This document shows positions 8,958-16,557 of a stretch of DNA of 64,000 bases, one piece after another (positions within the stretch are counted from its first letter, which is position 1; each line of letters starts with the position of its first letter). This stretch comes from Streptomyces abyssomicinicus (GTDB lineage: Bacteria; Actinomycetota; Actinomycetes; Streptomycetales; Streptomycetaceae): positions 1 through 64,000 of the forward strand of contig NZ_BBZI01000008.1 of NCBI RefSeq assembly GCF_008974245.1, written 5' to 3'. The translations under genes were made by a program, and so were the position numbers. The notes under the pieces were generated by a model, which did no database searches, was not told where the DNA came from, and worked only from the letters and a program-made list of their open reading frames with translations.

Positions 8958-8996
8958 CGAAGCCCCCGGTGCCGACGAACGGTGCCGGGGGCTTCG
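8958..8996. terminator. Bidirectional terminator after pgl
   Basis: The 12-bp perfect arms CGAAGCCCCCGG (8958-8969) and CCGGGGGCTTCG (8985-8996) surround a 15-nt loop. The hairpin lies 8 nt past the pgl stop, between convergent pgl and pgi, so it can serve either strand. Confidence 0.75.
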
Positions 8997-9258
8997 CCGT
9001 GCCCACGCCCCGCCACGGCAAGGTCCAGCTCGTACGCACTCCCTGCGCCGGCCCGCCCGCCCCCCAGGCTCTCGGCTTCGCTCGAGCAGGTGAGGGTGCC
9101 CCCTGGCCGGAGTCCGGGGGCACCCCCACCCGCCCCCTTGGTGGCCCGGCCGGCCCGCACGGTGGGCGGCGCCCACGCGGCGGGCCGGCCGGTTCACCCT
9201 GCGGTGCGGGACGGGGGAACAGCCCGCGCGCGGCGGCTCCGGCGGCGCGAGGTCGGGG

Positions 9259-10911
9259 TCAGCGCCCCCGCAGCTCGCGGTACGTGGCGACCAGCGCCTG
9301 GGTGGACCCGTCCAGCCCCGGCACGTCCGCGCCCTCCGTGAGGGCCGGCTCCACGCGCTTGGCGAGGACCTTGCCCAGCTCGACGCCCCACTGGTCGAAG
9401 GAGTCGATGTCCCACACCGCGCCCTGGACGAACACCTTGTGCTCGTAGAGCGCGACCAACTGCCCCAGCACGGACGGCGTGAGCGCCTCGGCCAGGATGG
9501 TGGTCGTCGGGTGGTTCCCCAGGAACGTGCGGTGCGGCACCAGTTCCTCGGCGACACCCTCCTCGCGGACCTCCTGCGGCGTCTTGCCGAAGGCCAGCGC
9601 CTGCGTCTGGGCGAAGAAGTTGGCCATCAACAGGTCGTGCTGCGCCTCGAGTTCGGGGCTCAGGCCGTCCACCGGACGGGCGAAGCCGATGAAGTCGGCG
9701 GGGATCAGCTTGGTGCCCTGGTGGATCAACTGGTAGTACGCGTGCTGCCCGTTGGTGCCGGGCGTGCCCCAGACCACCGGTCCGGTCTGCCACTCCACCG
9801 GCCGTCCGTCGCGGGCCACGTACTTGCCGTTGGACTCCATGTCCAGCTGCTGGAGGTACGCCGTGAACTTCGACAGGTAGTGGCTGTAGGGCAGTACCGC
9901 GTGCGACTGCGCGTCGTGGAAGTTGTTGTACCAGATGCCCAGCAGGCCCAGCAGCAGCGGCGCGTTCTCCTCCGGCGGGGCGGTGCGGAAGTGCTCGTCG
10001 ACCAGGTGGAAGCCGTCCAGCATCTCGCGGAACCGGTCCGGTCCGATGGCGATCATCAGCGAGAGGCCGATCGCCGAGTCGTAGGAGTACCGGCCGCCGA
10101 CCCAGTCCCAGAACGCGAACATGTTCTCGGTGTCGATGCCGAACTCGGCGACCTTGCCGGCGTTGGTGGACAGCGCCACGAAGTGCTTGGCCACCGCCTC
10201 CTGACCGGCCCCCAGCTGCCCGAGCAGCCACGCGCGCGCCGACTTCGCGTTGGTCACCGTCTCGATGGTGGTGAACGTCTTGGAGGCGACGATGAACAGC
10301 GTCTCCTCCGCGTCCAGCCCCTGCAACGCCTCGTGCAGGTCGGCGCCGTCGACGTTGGAGACGAACCGGAAGGCCAGCGAGCGGTCGGTGTAGGCGCGCA
10401 GCGCCTCGTAGGCCATCGCGGGGCCGAGGTCGGAGCCGCCGATGCCGATGTTGACGACGGTGCGGATCCGCCTGCCGGTGTGGCCGGTCCAGCTTCCGGA
10501 GCGGACCCGGTCGGCGAAGTCCGCCATCTTGTCCAGGACGGTGTGCACCGCCGGCACCACGTTGGCGCCGTCCACCTCGACCGAGGCGTCGCGCGGGGCA
10601 CGCAGCGCGGTGTGCAGGACGGCCCGGTCCTCGGTGATGTTGATCTTCTCGCCGCGGAACATGGCGTCCCGCAGGCCGGAGACGTCACGGGCGGCGGCCA
10701 GGTCGCGCAGCAGTCGCAGCGTCTCGTCGGTGACGAGGTTCTTTGAGTAGTCGATGTGGAGGTCGCCCACCCGCAGGGTGTACGCCCGGCCGCGGTCCGG
10801 CTCCGCGTCGAACAGCTCCCGCAACCGCACCTCGCCGAGCGCCTCGTGGTGCTTGGCCAGAGCGTTCCACTCCGGCAGCCGGTTGAGCCTCGGACGGCTC
10901 TCTGCGTTCAT
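9259..10911 (-). CDS. pgi: Glucose-6-phosphate isomerase
   Basis: Pgi interconverts glucose 6-phosphate and fructose 6-phosphate and so links the pentose-pathway operon next door to glycolysis. The 550-aa length fits. The phosphate-binding NIGIGGSDLGP segment, the first family signature (DWVGGRYSYDSAIGL, about 275), the WGTPGTNGQHAYYQL active-site region and the second signature (FDQWGVELGKVLAKR, about 510) are visible. The ATG at 10911 has GAGGG about 10 nt upstream. Three 16-bp repeats lie in its leader. Confidence 0.96.
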   Translation of the reverse strand: MNAESRPRLNRLPEWNALAKHHEALGEVRLRELFDAEPDRGRAYTLRVGDLHIDYSKNLVTDETLRLLRDLAAARDVSGLRDAMFRGEKINITEDRAVLHTALRAPRDASVEVDGANVVPAVHTVLDKMADFADRVRSGSWTGHTGRRIRTVVNIGIGGSDLGPAMAYEALRAYTDRSLAFRFVSNVDGADLHEALQGLDAEETLFIVASKTFTTIETVTNAKSARAWLLGQLGAGQEAVAKHFVALSTNAGKVAEFGIDTENMFAFWDWVGGRYSYDSAIGLSLMIAIGPDRFREMLDGFHLVDEHFRTAPPEENAPLLLGLLGIWYNNFHDAQSHAVLPYSHYLSKFTAYLQQLDMESNGKYVARDGRPVEWQTGPVVWGTPGTNGQHAYYQLIHQGTKLIPADFIGFARPVDGLSPELEAQHDLLMANFFAQTQALAFGKTPQEVREEGVAEELVPHRTFLGNHPTTTILAEALTPSVLGQLVALYEHKVFVQGAVWDIDSFDQWGVELGKVLAKRVEPALTEGADVPGLDGSTQALVATYRELRGR

Positions 10912-10921
10912 CGACTCTGCC

Positions 10922-10969
10922 CTCTTTCGTGCCTGCGAGCTTGCGTACCTGCGAGCTGTCGTACCTGCG
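10922..10969. repeat. Three 16-bp tandem repeats in the pgi leader
   Basis: On the minus strand the units read CGCAGGTACGACAGCT, CGCAGGTACGCAAGCT and a more diverged CGCAGGCACGAAAGAG. They sit 11-58 nt before the pgi start. A -10-like TAGGTT lies upstream near 11011-11016, so the repeats would be transcribed. Confidence 0.6.
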
Positions 10970-11109
10970 AGGTGTGCGGGCCGCGTACCCGTGCGGCGGC
11001 CTCTGCCAACCTAGTTGATCGGTCCTGACATGGCGCGTTTGTCCACAGGCCGAAATCGCGGGCGACGGACGGCGGATCGCGCCGGGTCCGGGTGGTCGCG
11101 GGCACGACG

Positions 11110-11144
11110 CAACGGCCGGACGCCCTGTCGGCGCCCGGCCGTTG
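11110..11144 (-). terminator. rbpA terminator
   Basis: CAACGGCCGG (11110-11119) pairs with CCGGCCGTTG (11135-11144), and the stem extends inward through CGCC/GGCG after a bulge. It lies 9 nt beyond the rbpA stop. Confidence 0.75.
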
Positions 11145-11152
11145 ACGGCGGG

Positions 11153-11488
11153 TCAGATCTCGCCGCGCAGCTTGGCCAGCGCCTCGGCGAGGATCGCCTC
11201 GCCGTCGGCGTCGCTGCGCCGCTCCCGCACGTAGGCGAGGTGGGTCTTGTACGGCTCGGTGCGCGGCGGGTCCGGCGGGTTGTCCCTGTCCTGCCCGGCC
11301 GGGAAGCCGCAGCGCGGACAGTCCCAGGTGTCGGGGACCTGTGCGTCACTCGCGAAACTCGGCTGGGTCTCGTGCCCGTTGGAGCACCAGAAGGAGATGC
11401 GCAGCCTGGGCGCGGACTCACCGCGCTCGGCCTCGCCCATCGGCCCCGCCCCGACCCGACTTCCTCGGATCGCGTTGCCACTTGCCAC
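11153..11488 (-). CDS. rbpA: RNA polymerase-binding protein RbpA
   Basis: RbpA is an actinobacterial RNA polymerase-binding protein that stabilises the principal sigma factor and open complexes and affects rifampicin tolerance. The 111-aa sequence has the RbpA core with zinc-type ligands C35, H39, C57 and C60 (FWCSNGHE and WDCPRCG). It is followed by the basic linker and a C-terminal sigma-interaction helix (DGEAILAEALAKLRGEI). The start is the GTG at 11488. A promoter with CTGGAC-17-TAGACT lies upstream. It is monocistronic, with a hairpin on each side. In S. coelicolor rbpA is also a SigR target, but I see no good SigR box here. Confidence 0.95.
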   Translation of the reverse strand: MASGNAIRGSRVGAGPMGEAERGESAPRLRISFWCSNGHETQPSFASDAQVPDTWDCPRCGFPAGQDRDNPPDPPRTEPYKTHLAYVRERRSDADGEAILAEALAKLRGEI

Positions 11489-11568
11489 GGTCGTAACTCC
11501 CTGCGTGATGGTGCCGCGAAGCTGGTCGGCGCAGCGCTTCGCCGCGAGCGCCCTCAGTAGGCCCGGAC

Positions 11569-11597
11569 AGTCTACGTAAGGCCCAACGCGCGTCCAG
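11569..11597 (-). promoter_or_regulatory. Probable rbpA promoter (CTGGAC-N17-TAGACT)
   Basis: On the minus strand CTGGAC (11597-11592) and TAGACT (11574-11569) are 17 bp apart, which fits a vegetative HrdB-type promoter. The predicted start gives a leader of roughly 75 nt. Confidence 0.5.
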
Positions 11598-11628
11598 TGA
11601 CCTCAGTTGCGGTTCCCGAACAGACGCA

Positions 11629-11675
11629 GGCCCCATGATAGGCCGCCTCCCAGGAGGCGCACCCGTCATGGGGCC
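11629..11675 (-). terminator. secG terminator, nested hairpin
   Basis: An outer 10-bp stem, GGCCCCATGA with TCATGGGGCC, encloses a second hairpin (GCCTCC/GGAGGC, 11645-11658). It separates secG from rbpA. Confidence 0.7.
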
Positions 11676-11756
11676 TTGCGCGTGGAGTGGATCCGGATCG
11701 AAGCCGTCTTCCCTCCGCCTTTCGGCCGACGGCGGTCGATCGGCGTCGATTTCCGG

Positions 11757-11999
11757 TCAGCTGGCGCCCGGGGTCTTCGTGATGATGGCGAGCACCACGA
11801 TGGAGATGACCCACAGGATGCCGACGACCACGGTGATCCGGTCAAGGTTGCGCTCGGCGACCGAGGAGCCGCCGACGGACGACTGCATGCCGCCACCGAA
11901 CATGTCGGAGAGGCCGCCGCCCTTGCCCTTGTGCATCAGCACCAGCAGCATCAGCAACGCGCTGAAGACGATCAGGGCGATCTGGAACCCCATAACCAC
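11757..11999 (-). CDS. secG: Preprotein translocase subunit SecG
   Basis: SecG is the small non-essential subunit of the SecYEG export channel. The 80-aa protein has two hydrophobic segments (about 4-22 and 53-74) flanking a Gly-rich cytoplasmic loop, HKGKGGGLSDMFGGG, which is the family hallmark. The ATG at 11999 has GAGGAAG upstream, although at long spacing; the ATG at 11993 is an alternative. It lies downstream of gap-pgk-tpiA on the same strand, the usual actinobacterial order. Confidence 0.93.
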   Translation of the reverse strand: MVMGFQIALIVFSALLMLLVLMHKGKGGGLSDMFGGGMQSSVGGSSVAERNLDRITVVVGILWVISIVVLAIITKTPGAS

Positions 12000-12171
12000 A
12001 GCTGGACCAACTTCCTCGGATTCGGATGGGACGACGGGGGCCCGGCACCCCTGGCGACCTCACGCGTCTCGTGCGACACGCTGGTCAGGACACCGGACCC
12101 CGCAAGGGTACGACGAATCGTTCTCGCCGCCTACTCACTCCCGGTCGGCATCACCCACCGGGCACGCCCGG

Positions 12172-12948
12172 TCACTGGTCGCGGAACCGGACGATCTTCA
12201 CGAACTCCTCGACGTCCAGCGAGGCACCGCCGATCAGGGCTCCGTCGATGTCCGGCTTGGACATGATCTCGGCGACGTTCCCGGACTTCACGGAGCCGCC
12301 GTACTGGATGCGGATCTTGTCGGCGACGTCCTGGGAGTACAGCTCGGCGAGCTTGCCGCGGATCGCCCGGCAGACCTCCTGGGCGTCGTCGGCGCCGCAG
12401 ACCTGGCCGGTGCCGATGGCCCAGACCGGCTCGTAGGCGACGACGACCGCCTCGGCCTGCTCGGCCGGGACGTCCTTCAGGCCGCCCTCGACCTGGGCCA
12501 GCGTGTGCTCGACGTGGCGGCCGGCCTGGCGGACCTCGAGCTCCTCGCCCACGCACAGGATCGGCGTCAGCTCGTGCTTGAAGGCGGCCTTGACCTTGGA
12601 GTTGACGATCTCGTCGGTCTCGTTGTGGTACTGGCGGCGCTCGGAGTGGCCGACAGCCACGAAGGAGCACTTGAGCTTGGCCAGCATCGCACCGGAGATC
12701 TCCCCGGTGTAGGCGCCGGAGTCGTGCGCGGACACGTCCTGGGCGCCGTACTTGACCTTGAGCTTGTCGCCGTCGACCAGCGTCTGCACGGAGCGAAGGT
12801 CCGTGAACGGCGGCAGCACGGCGACCTCGACGGCCTCGTAGTCCTTCTCCGCCAGGGCGAAGGCGAGCTTCTGGACGTGGGCGATGGCCTCGAGGTGGTT
12901 GAGGTTCATCTTCCAGTTGCCCGCCATCAGCGGCGTACGGGTGGTCAT
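12172..12948 (-). CDS. tpiA: Triosephosphate isomerase
   Basis: This enzyme interconverts dihydroxyacetone phosphate and glyceraldehyde 3-phosphate. The 258-aa TIM barrel has Asn11 and Lys13 (GNWKMN), the catalytic His101 (VGHSERR) and the catalytic Glu173 (AYEPVWAIGTG), plus the phosphate loop IQYGGSVKSGN. The ATG at 12948 was chosen because it lies 4 nt after the pgk stop and begins the conserved N-terminus (MTTRTPLMAGNWK); the upstream open frame lies inside pgk. The gap-pgk-tpiA order on one strand suggests at least pgk-tpiA cotranscription. Confidence 0.96.
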   Translation of the reverse strand: MTTRTPLMAGNWKMNLNHLEAIAHVQKLAFALAEKDYEAVEVAVLPPFTDLRSVQTLVDGDKLKVKYGAQDVSAHDSGAYTGEISGAMLAKLKCSFVAVGHSERRQYHNETDEIVNSKVKAAFKHELTPILCVGEELEVRQAGRHVEHTLAQVEGGLKDVPAEQAEAVVVAYEPVWAIGTGQVCGADDAQEVCRAIRGKLAELYSQDVADKIRIQYGGSVKSGNVAEIMSKPDIDGALIGGASLDVEEFVKIVRFRDQ

Positions 12949-12952
12949 CGGG

Positions 12953-14164
12953 TCAGTCCTCCAGTGCGGCGAGGCCGGGGAGCGTCTTGCCCTCGAGGTA
13001 TTCGAGGGAGGCGCCGCCGCCGGTCGAGATGTGGCCGAAAGCGTTCTCGTCGAAGCCAAGCGTACGGACCGCGGCGGCGGAGTCTCCGCCGCCCACCACG
13101 GTGAAGCCCTTGGACTCGGTGAGCGCCTGCGCGACGGCGCGGGTGCCCTGCGCGAAGTCGGGGTGTTCGAACACGCCCATGGGGCCGTTCCAGAAGACGG
13201 TGGCGGCGTCGGCGAGCTTCCCGGCGTAGATCTCGCCGCTGCGCGGGCCGATGTCCATGCCCGCCTGGTCGGCCGGCATGGCGTCGGCGGCGACGGTGTC
13301 CGGGTTGGCCGGGGCCTTGGTCCTCAGGTCCGGGAACTGCGGCGTCACGAGGGCGTCGACCGGCAGGACGATCTCCACGCCGCTCTTCTCCGCGCGCTCC
13401 ATGTACTCGGTGACGGTGGCGAGCTGGTCCTCCTGAAGGAGGGAGGTGCCGACCTCGTAGCCCTTGGCCTTGAGGAAGGTGAAGGCCATGCCGCCGCCGA
13501 TCAGGATGCGGTCGGCCTTGCCCAGGAGCCGGTCGATCACGGCCAGCTTGTCGGAGACCTTGGCGCCGCCGAGGACCACCGCGTAGGGGCGGGCGACCTC
13601 GTCGGTGAGCTTCTTGAGGACCTCGACCTCGGCGGCGATCAGGTAGCCGGCGTAGTGCGGCAGACGGGCCGGCAGGTCGTAGACCGAGGCGTGCTTGCGG
13701 TGCACCGCACCGAAGCCGTCACCGACGTAGACGTCCGCGAGGGCGGCGAGTTCGTCGGCGAAGGCGCCGCGCTCGGCGTCGTCCTTGGAGGTCTCGCCCG
13801 CGTTGAACCGCAGGTTCTCGACCACGGCGACCTGGCCCGCCGCGAGGCCCTGGACCGTCTCCCGGGCGGCGGGGCCGACGGTGTCCTCGGCGAAGGCCAC
13901 CGGTGCGTCCAGCAGCTCGCCCAGCCGCTCGGCGGCCGGGCGCAGGGTGAAGGCGGGGTCCGGCGCGCCCTTCGGCCGGCCCAGGTGCGAGGCGACGACC
14001 ACCTTGGCGCCGGCCTCGGCGAGCGCCTTCACGGTCGGCAGCACGGCCCGGATGCGCCCGTCGTCGGTGATCCGGCCTTCCGCGAGCGGCACGTTGAGGT
14101 CGGCGCGGACGAACACGCGCCTGCCGTCCACTCCCTCGGCGAGCAGTTCGTCGATCGTCTTCAT
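12953..14164 (-). CDS. pgk: Phosphoglycerate kinase
   Basis: Pgk forms ATP and 3-phosphoglycerate from 1,3-bisphosphoglycerate. The 403 aa show the substrate-binding RADLNVPL signature near residues 20-27, SHLGRPKG near 60, the ADP-binding GGAKVSDKL and the C-terminal GGGDSAAAV nucleotide loop. The ATG at 14164 has GAGGAG 8 nt upstream. gap lies upstream on the same strand, but a strong hairpin at 14231-14276 sits between them, so pgk may also have its own promoter or depend on readthrough. Confidence 0.96.
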   Translation of the reverse strand: MKTIDELLAEGVDGRRVFVRADLNVPLAEGRITDDGRIRAVLPTVKALAEAGAKVVVASHLGRPKGAPDPAFTLRPAAERLGELLDAPVAFAEDTVGPAARETVQGLAAGQVAVVENLRFNAGETSKDDAERGAFADELAALADVYVGDGFGAVHRKHASVYDLPARLPHYAGYLIAAEVEVLKKLTDEVARPYAVVLGGAKVSDKLAVIDRLLGKADRILIGGGMAFTFLKAKGYEVGTSLLQEDQLATVTEYMERAEKSGVEIVLPVDALVTPQFPDLRTKAPANPDTVAADAMPADQAGMDIGPRSGEIYAGKLADAATVFWNGPMGVFEHPDFAQGTRAVAQALTESKGFTVVGGGDSAAAVRTLGFDENAFGHISTGGGASLEYLEGKTLPGLAALED

Positions 14165-14184
14165 GCAGGGGACTCCTCGGTGTC

Positions 14185-14225
14185 TGAGCTGAATCGACTG
14201 AGCTGAATCGACTGAGCCGATTCAG
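14185..14225. repeat. 14-bp tandem repeats with a palindrome between gap and pgk
   Basis: TGAGCTGAATCGAC occurs twice in tandem (14185-14212). The second copy runs into an inverted repeat, CTGAATCG-7 nt-CGATTCAG (14203-14225). The lower GC content and symmetry suggest a protein-binding site or RNA structure in the pgk leader. Confidence 0.55.
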
Positions 14226-14230
14226 ACATG

Positions 14231-14276
14231 GAGCAGGGCCCGGACGGCGCCTCGCTGCGCCGTCCAAGCCCTGCTC
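14231..14276 (-). terminator. gap terminator, long bulged hairpin
   Basis: GAGCAGGGC then GGACGGCGC (14231-14250) pair with GCGCCGTCC then GCCCTGCTC (14257-14276). This gives two 9-bp stems stacked across a small internal loop, with a 6-nt CTCGCT terminal loop, 33 nt past the gap stop. Confidence 0.8.
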
Positions 14277-14309
14277 TCACATCGGTGGATCTATAGGTTA
14301 TGGCTCGAC

Positions 14310-15317
14310 TCAGAGCTGGTTGCCGACGAAGACCGTCAGGTCGACGAGACGGTGGGAGTAGCCCCACTCGTTGTCGTACCAGCCGATCACCTTCACGGAC
14401 TTGCCCTCCTGAACCATGGTCAGGGACGAGTCGAACGTGCAGGAGGCCGGCGTGGAGACGATGTCGGAGGAGACGATCGGGTCCTCGGTGAAGACCACGA
14501 TGCCCTTCAGGGGGCCCTCGGCGGCCTTCTGGAAGACCGCGTTGACCTCTTCCTTGGTGGTCTCGCGGGAGAGCTCCACGACCAGGTCGGTGACCGAGCC
14601 GGTGGGGACCGGGACGCGCATGGCCATGCCGTCCAGCTTGCCCTTGAGCTGCGGGAGGACCAGGGCGGTCGCCTTCGCCGCACCCGTCGTGGTCGGAATG
14701 ATGTTGACCGCCGCGGCCCGGGCCCGGCGCAGGTCCGAGTGCGGGAAGTCCAGGATGCGCTGGTCGTTGGTGTAGGCGTGCACCGTCGTCATCAGGCCCT
14801 TGACGATGCCGAAGTTCTCGTCGAGGACCTTCGCCATCGGCGCCACACAGTTGGTGGTGCAGGAGGCGTTGGAGATGACGTGGTGGTTCGCCGGGTCGTA
14901 CTGGTTCTCGTTGACGCCCATCACCACGGTGAGGTCCTCGCCCTTGGCGGGGGCGGAGATCAGCACCTTCTTGGCGCCGCCGGCGAGGTGCTGGGCGGCG
15001 GCCTCGCGCTTGGTGAAGATACCGGTCGACTCGATGACGATGTCGACGCCGAGCTCGCCCCAGGGGATGTCCGCCGGGTTGCGCTCGGAGAGGACCTTGA
15101 CGGTCTTCCCGCCGACCGTGATCGAGTCCTCGGTGTGGGTGACCTCCTCGGCCAGGCGGCCCAGGACGGTGTCGTACTTCAGCAGGTGTGCGGTGGTCGC
15201 GGTGTCACCAAGGTCGTTGACAGCCACGACTTCGACGTCCGCACCCTGGTCGAGCAGAGCCCGGAAGTAGTTGCGACCGATGCGGCCGAAGCCGTTGATG
15301 CCTACGCGGATCGTCAC
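14310..15317 (-). CDS. gap: Glyceraldehyde-3-phosphate dehydrogenase, type I
   Basis: This glycolytic enzyme oxidises and phosphorylates glyceraldehyde 3-phosphate with NAD+. The 335-aa protein has the Rossmann motif GFGRIGR (9-15), Asp35 after the second strand as in NAD-preferring enzymes, the catalytic Cys153 in SNASCTTNC, and His180. The C-terminus has the usual WYDNEWGYSHRLVDL. The start is a GTG at 15317 with AAGGAG 10 nt upstream. A -10-like TAGGGT lies about 80 nt upstream. It lies downstream of whiA but beyond a hairpin. Confidence 0.96.
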   Translation of the reverse strand: MTIRVGINGFGRIGRNYFRALLDQGADVEVVAVNDLGDTATTAHLLKYDTVLGRLAEEVTHTEDSITVGGKTVKVLSERNPADIPWGELGVDIVIESTGIFTKREAAAQHLAGGAKKVLISAPAKGEDLTVVMGVNENQYDPANHHVISNASCTTNCVAPMAKVLDENFGIVKGLMTTVHAYTNDQRILDFPHSDLRRARAAAVNIIPTTTGAAKATALVLPQLKGKLDGMAMRVPVPTGSVTDLVVELSRETTKEEVNAVFQKAAEGPLKGIVVFTEDPIVSSDIVSTPASCTFDSSLTMVQEGKSVKVIGWYDNEWGYSHRLVDLTVFVGNQL

Positions 15318-15396
15318 GAACCCATCTCCTTGTTGTGCGCCGGTACGGCAAAGCGGCCGCCCGGCGAGCTGCATGAGTTGTCCCCGACCGTCTCCG

Positions 15397-15402
15397 ACCC
15401 TA
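15397..15402 (-). promoter_or_regulatory. Possible gap -10 box (TAGGGT)
   Basis: TAGGGT on the minus strand fits the streptomycete -10 pattern and would give a 70-75 nt leader before the gap GTG. No good -35 is visible, so this is tentative. Confidence 0.3.
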
Positions 15403-15518
15403 CCGCTCGCGCGGCCCGGAAGTGACATTGAGATGGCCCATACCCGGCAGGGCGCGGCTTACCCACCGGTAGCCGGACGGATCATGCTCTTCCGTGCGCC
15501 TGCCTGCACAAATGACGA

Positions 15519-15547
15519 GGGGGGCGCGGTTTGATTCCGCACCCCCC
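15519..15547 (-). terminator. whiA terminator
   Basis: GGGGGGCGCGG and CCGCACCCCCC (15519-15529 and 15537-15547) form an 11-bp stem with one mismatch and a 7-nt loop. It lies 21 nt beyond the whiA stop. Confidence 0.65.
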
Positions 15548-15567
15548 AGCAGGCTTTTGATCGAGCG

Positions 15568-16557
15568 TCAACCAGCCAGGTTGTCCGCCAGTTCCTCGGT
15601 CAGACCGGCATCGGTGCCAGGGATTCCGAGGTCGGACGCACGCTTGTCCGCCATCGCGAGCAGTCGGCGGATTCGGCCGGCCACCGCGTCCTTGGTGAGC
15701 GGCGGGTCGGCGAGCGCGCCCAGCTCCTCCAGCGAGGCCTGCTTGTGCTCCATGCGCAGCCGTCCGGCCGCCGCGAGGTGCTCGGGGACCTCCTCGCCCA
15801 GGATCTCCAGCGCGCGCTGCACCCGGGCCCCCGCGGCCACCGCGGCACGGGCCGACCGGCGCAGGTTGGCGTCGTCGAAGTTGGCCAGCCGGTTGGCGGT
15901 GGCGCGGACCTCGCGGCGCATCCGCCGCTCCTCCCAGGCGAGCACCGAGTCGTGCGCGCCGAGCCGCGTCAACAGCGCGCCGATGGCATCACCGTCACGG
16001 ACGACCACCCGGTCAACGCCGCGCACCTCGCGGGCCTTCGCCGCGATGGACAGCCGCCGGGCCGCGCCGACCAGGGCGAGCGCCGCCTCGGGACCGGGGC
16101 AGGTGACCTCCAGCGAGGAGGAGCGCCCCGGCTCGGTCAGCGAGCCGTGTGCCAGGAAGGCTCCGCGCCAGGCTGCCTCGGCGTCGCAGGTGGCGCCGGA
16201 GACGACCTGCGGGGGCAGTCCGCGGATCGGGCGGCCGCGGCCGTCGACCAGCCCCGTCTGCCGGGCGAGCTGGTCACCGCCCGCGACCACCCGCACCACG
16301 AACCGGGACCCGCGGCGCAGCCCGCCGGGCGCCATGACGATCAGCTCGGAGCTGTGGCCGAAGATCTCCAGGATGTCCCGCTTGAGGCGCCGGGCCGCGT
16401 TGGCGGCGTCCAGCTCGGCCTCGATCACGATCCGGCCGCTCACCAGGTGGAGGCCGCCGGCGAACCGGAGCAGGGCGGAGACCTCCGCCTTTCTGCAGCA
16501 GGTCCGGGTGACGGGAAGCCGTGAGATCTCGTCCTTCACAGCCGACGTCATCGCCAT
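15568..16557 (-). CDS. whiA: Sporulation transcription factor WhiA
   Basis: WhiA is needed in Streptomyces to stop aerial growth and start sporulation septation, acting with WhiB. The 329-aa protein has the N-terminal LAGLIDADG-like domain without the nuclease residues (RFAGGLHLVSGRIVIEAELD to about residue 200). A C-terminal helix-turn-helix domain follows (LEELGALADPPLTKDAVAGRIRR-type segment near 280-310). The ATG at 16557 lies within the end of yvcK (10-nt overlap), so it is translationally coupled in the uvrC-rapZ-yvcK-whiA series. Confidence 0.96.
   Translation of the reverse strand: MAMTSAVKDEISRLPVTRTCCRKAEVSALLRFAGGLHLVSGRIVIEAELDAANAARRLKRDILEIFGHSSELIVMAPGGLRRGSRFVVRVVAGGDQLARQTGLVDGRGRPIRGLPPQVVSGATCDAEAAWRGAFLAHGSLTEPGRSSSLEVTCPGPEAALALVGAARRLSIAAKAREVRGVDRVVVRDGDAIGALLTRLGAHDSVLAWEERRMRREVRATANRLANFDDANLRRSARAAVAAGARVQRALEILGEEVPEHLAAAGRLRMEHKQASLEELGALADPPLTKDAVAGRIRRLLAMADKRASDLGIPGTDAGLTEELADNLAG

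Noticed and set aside
11602..11620. SigR-type promoter for rbpA
   Set aside because: GGAAC is present near 11616, but no GTT lies at the required 18-19 nt spacing; a vegetative-type promoter fits better.
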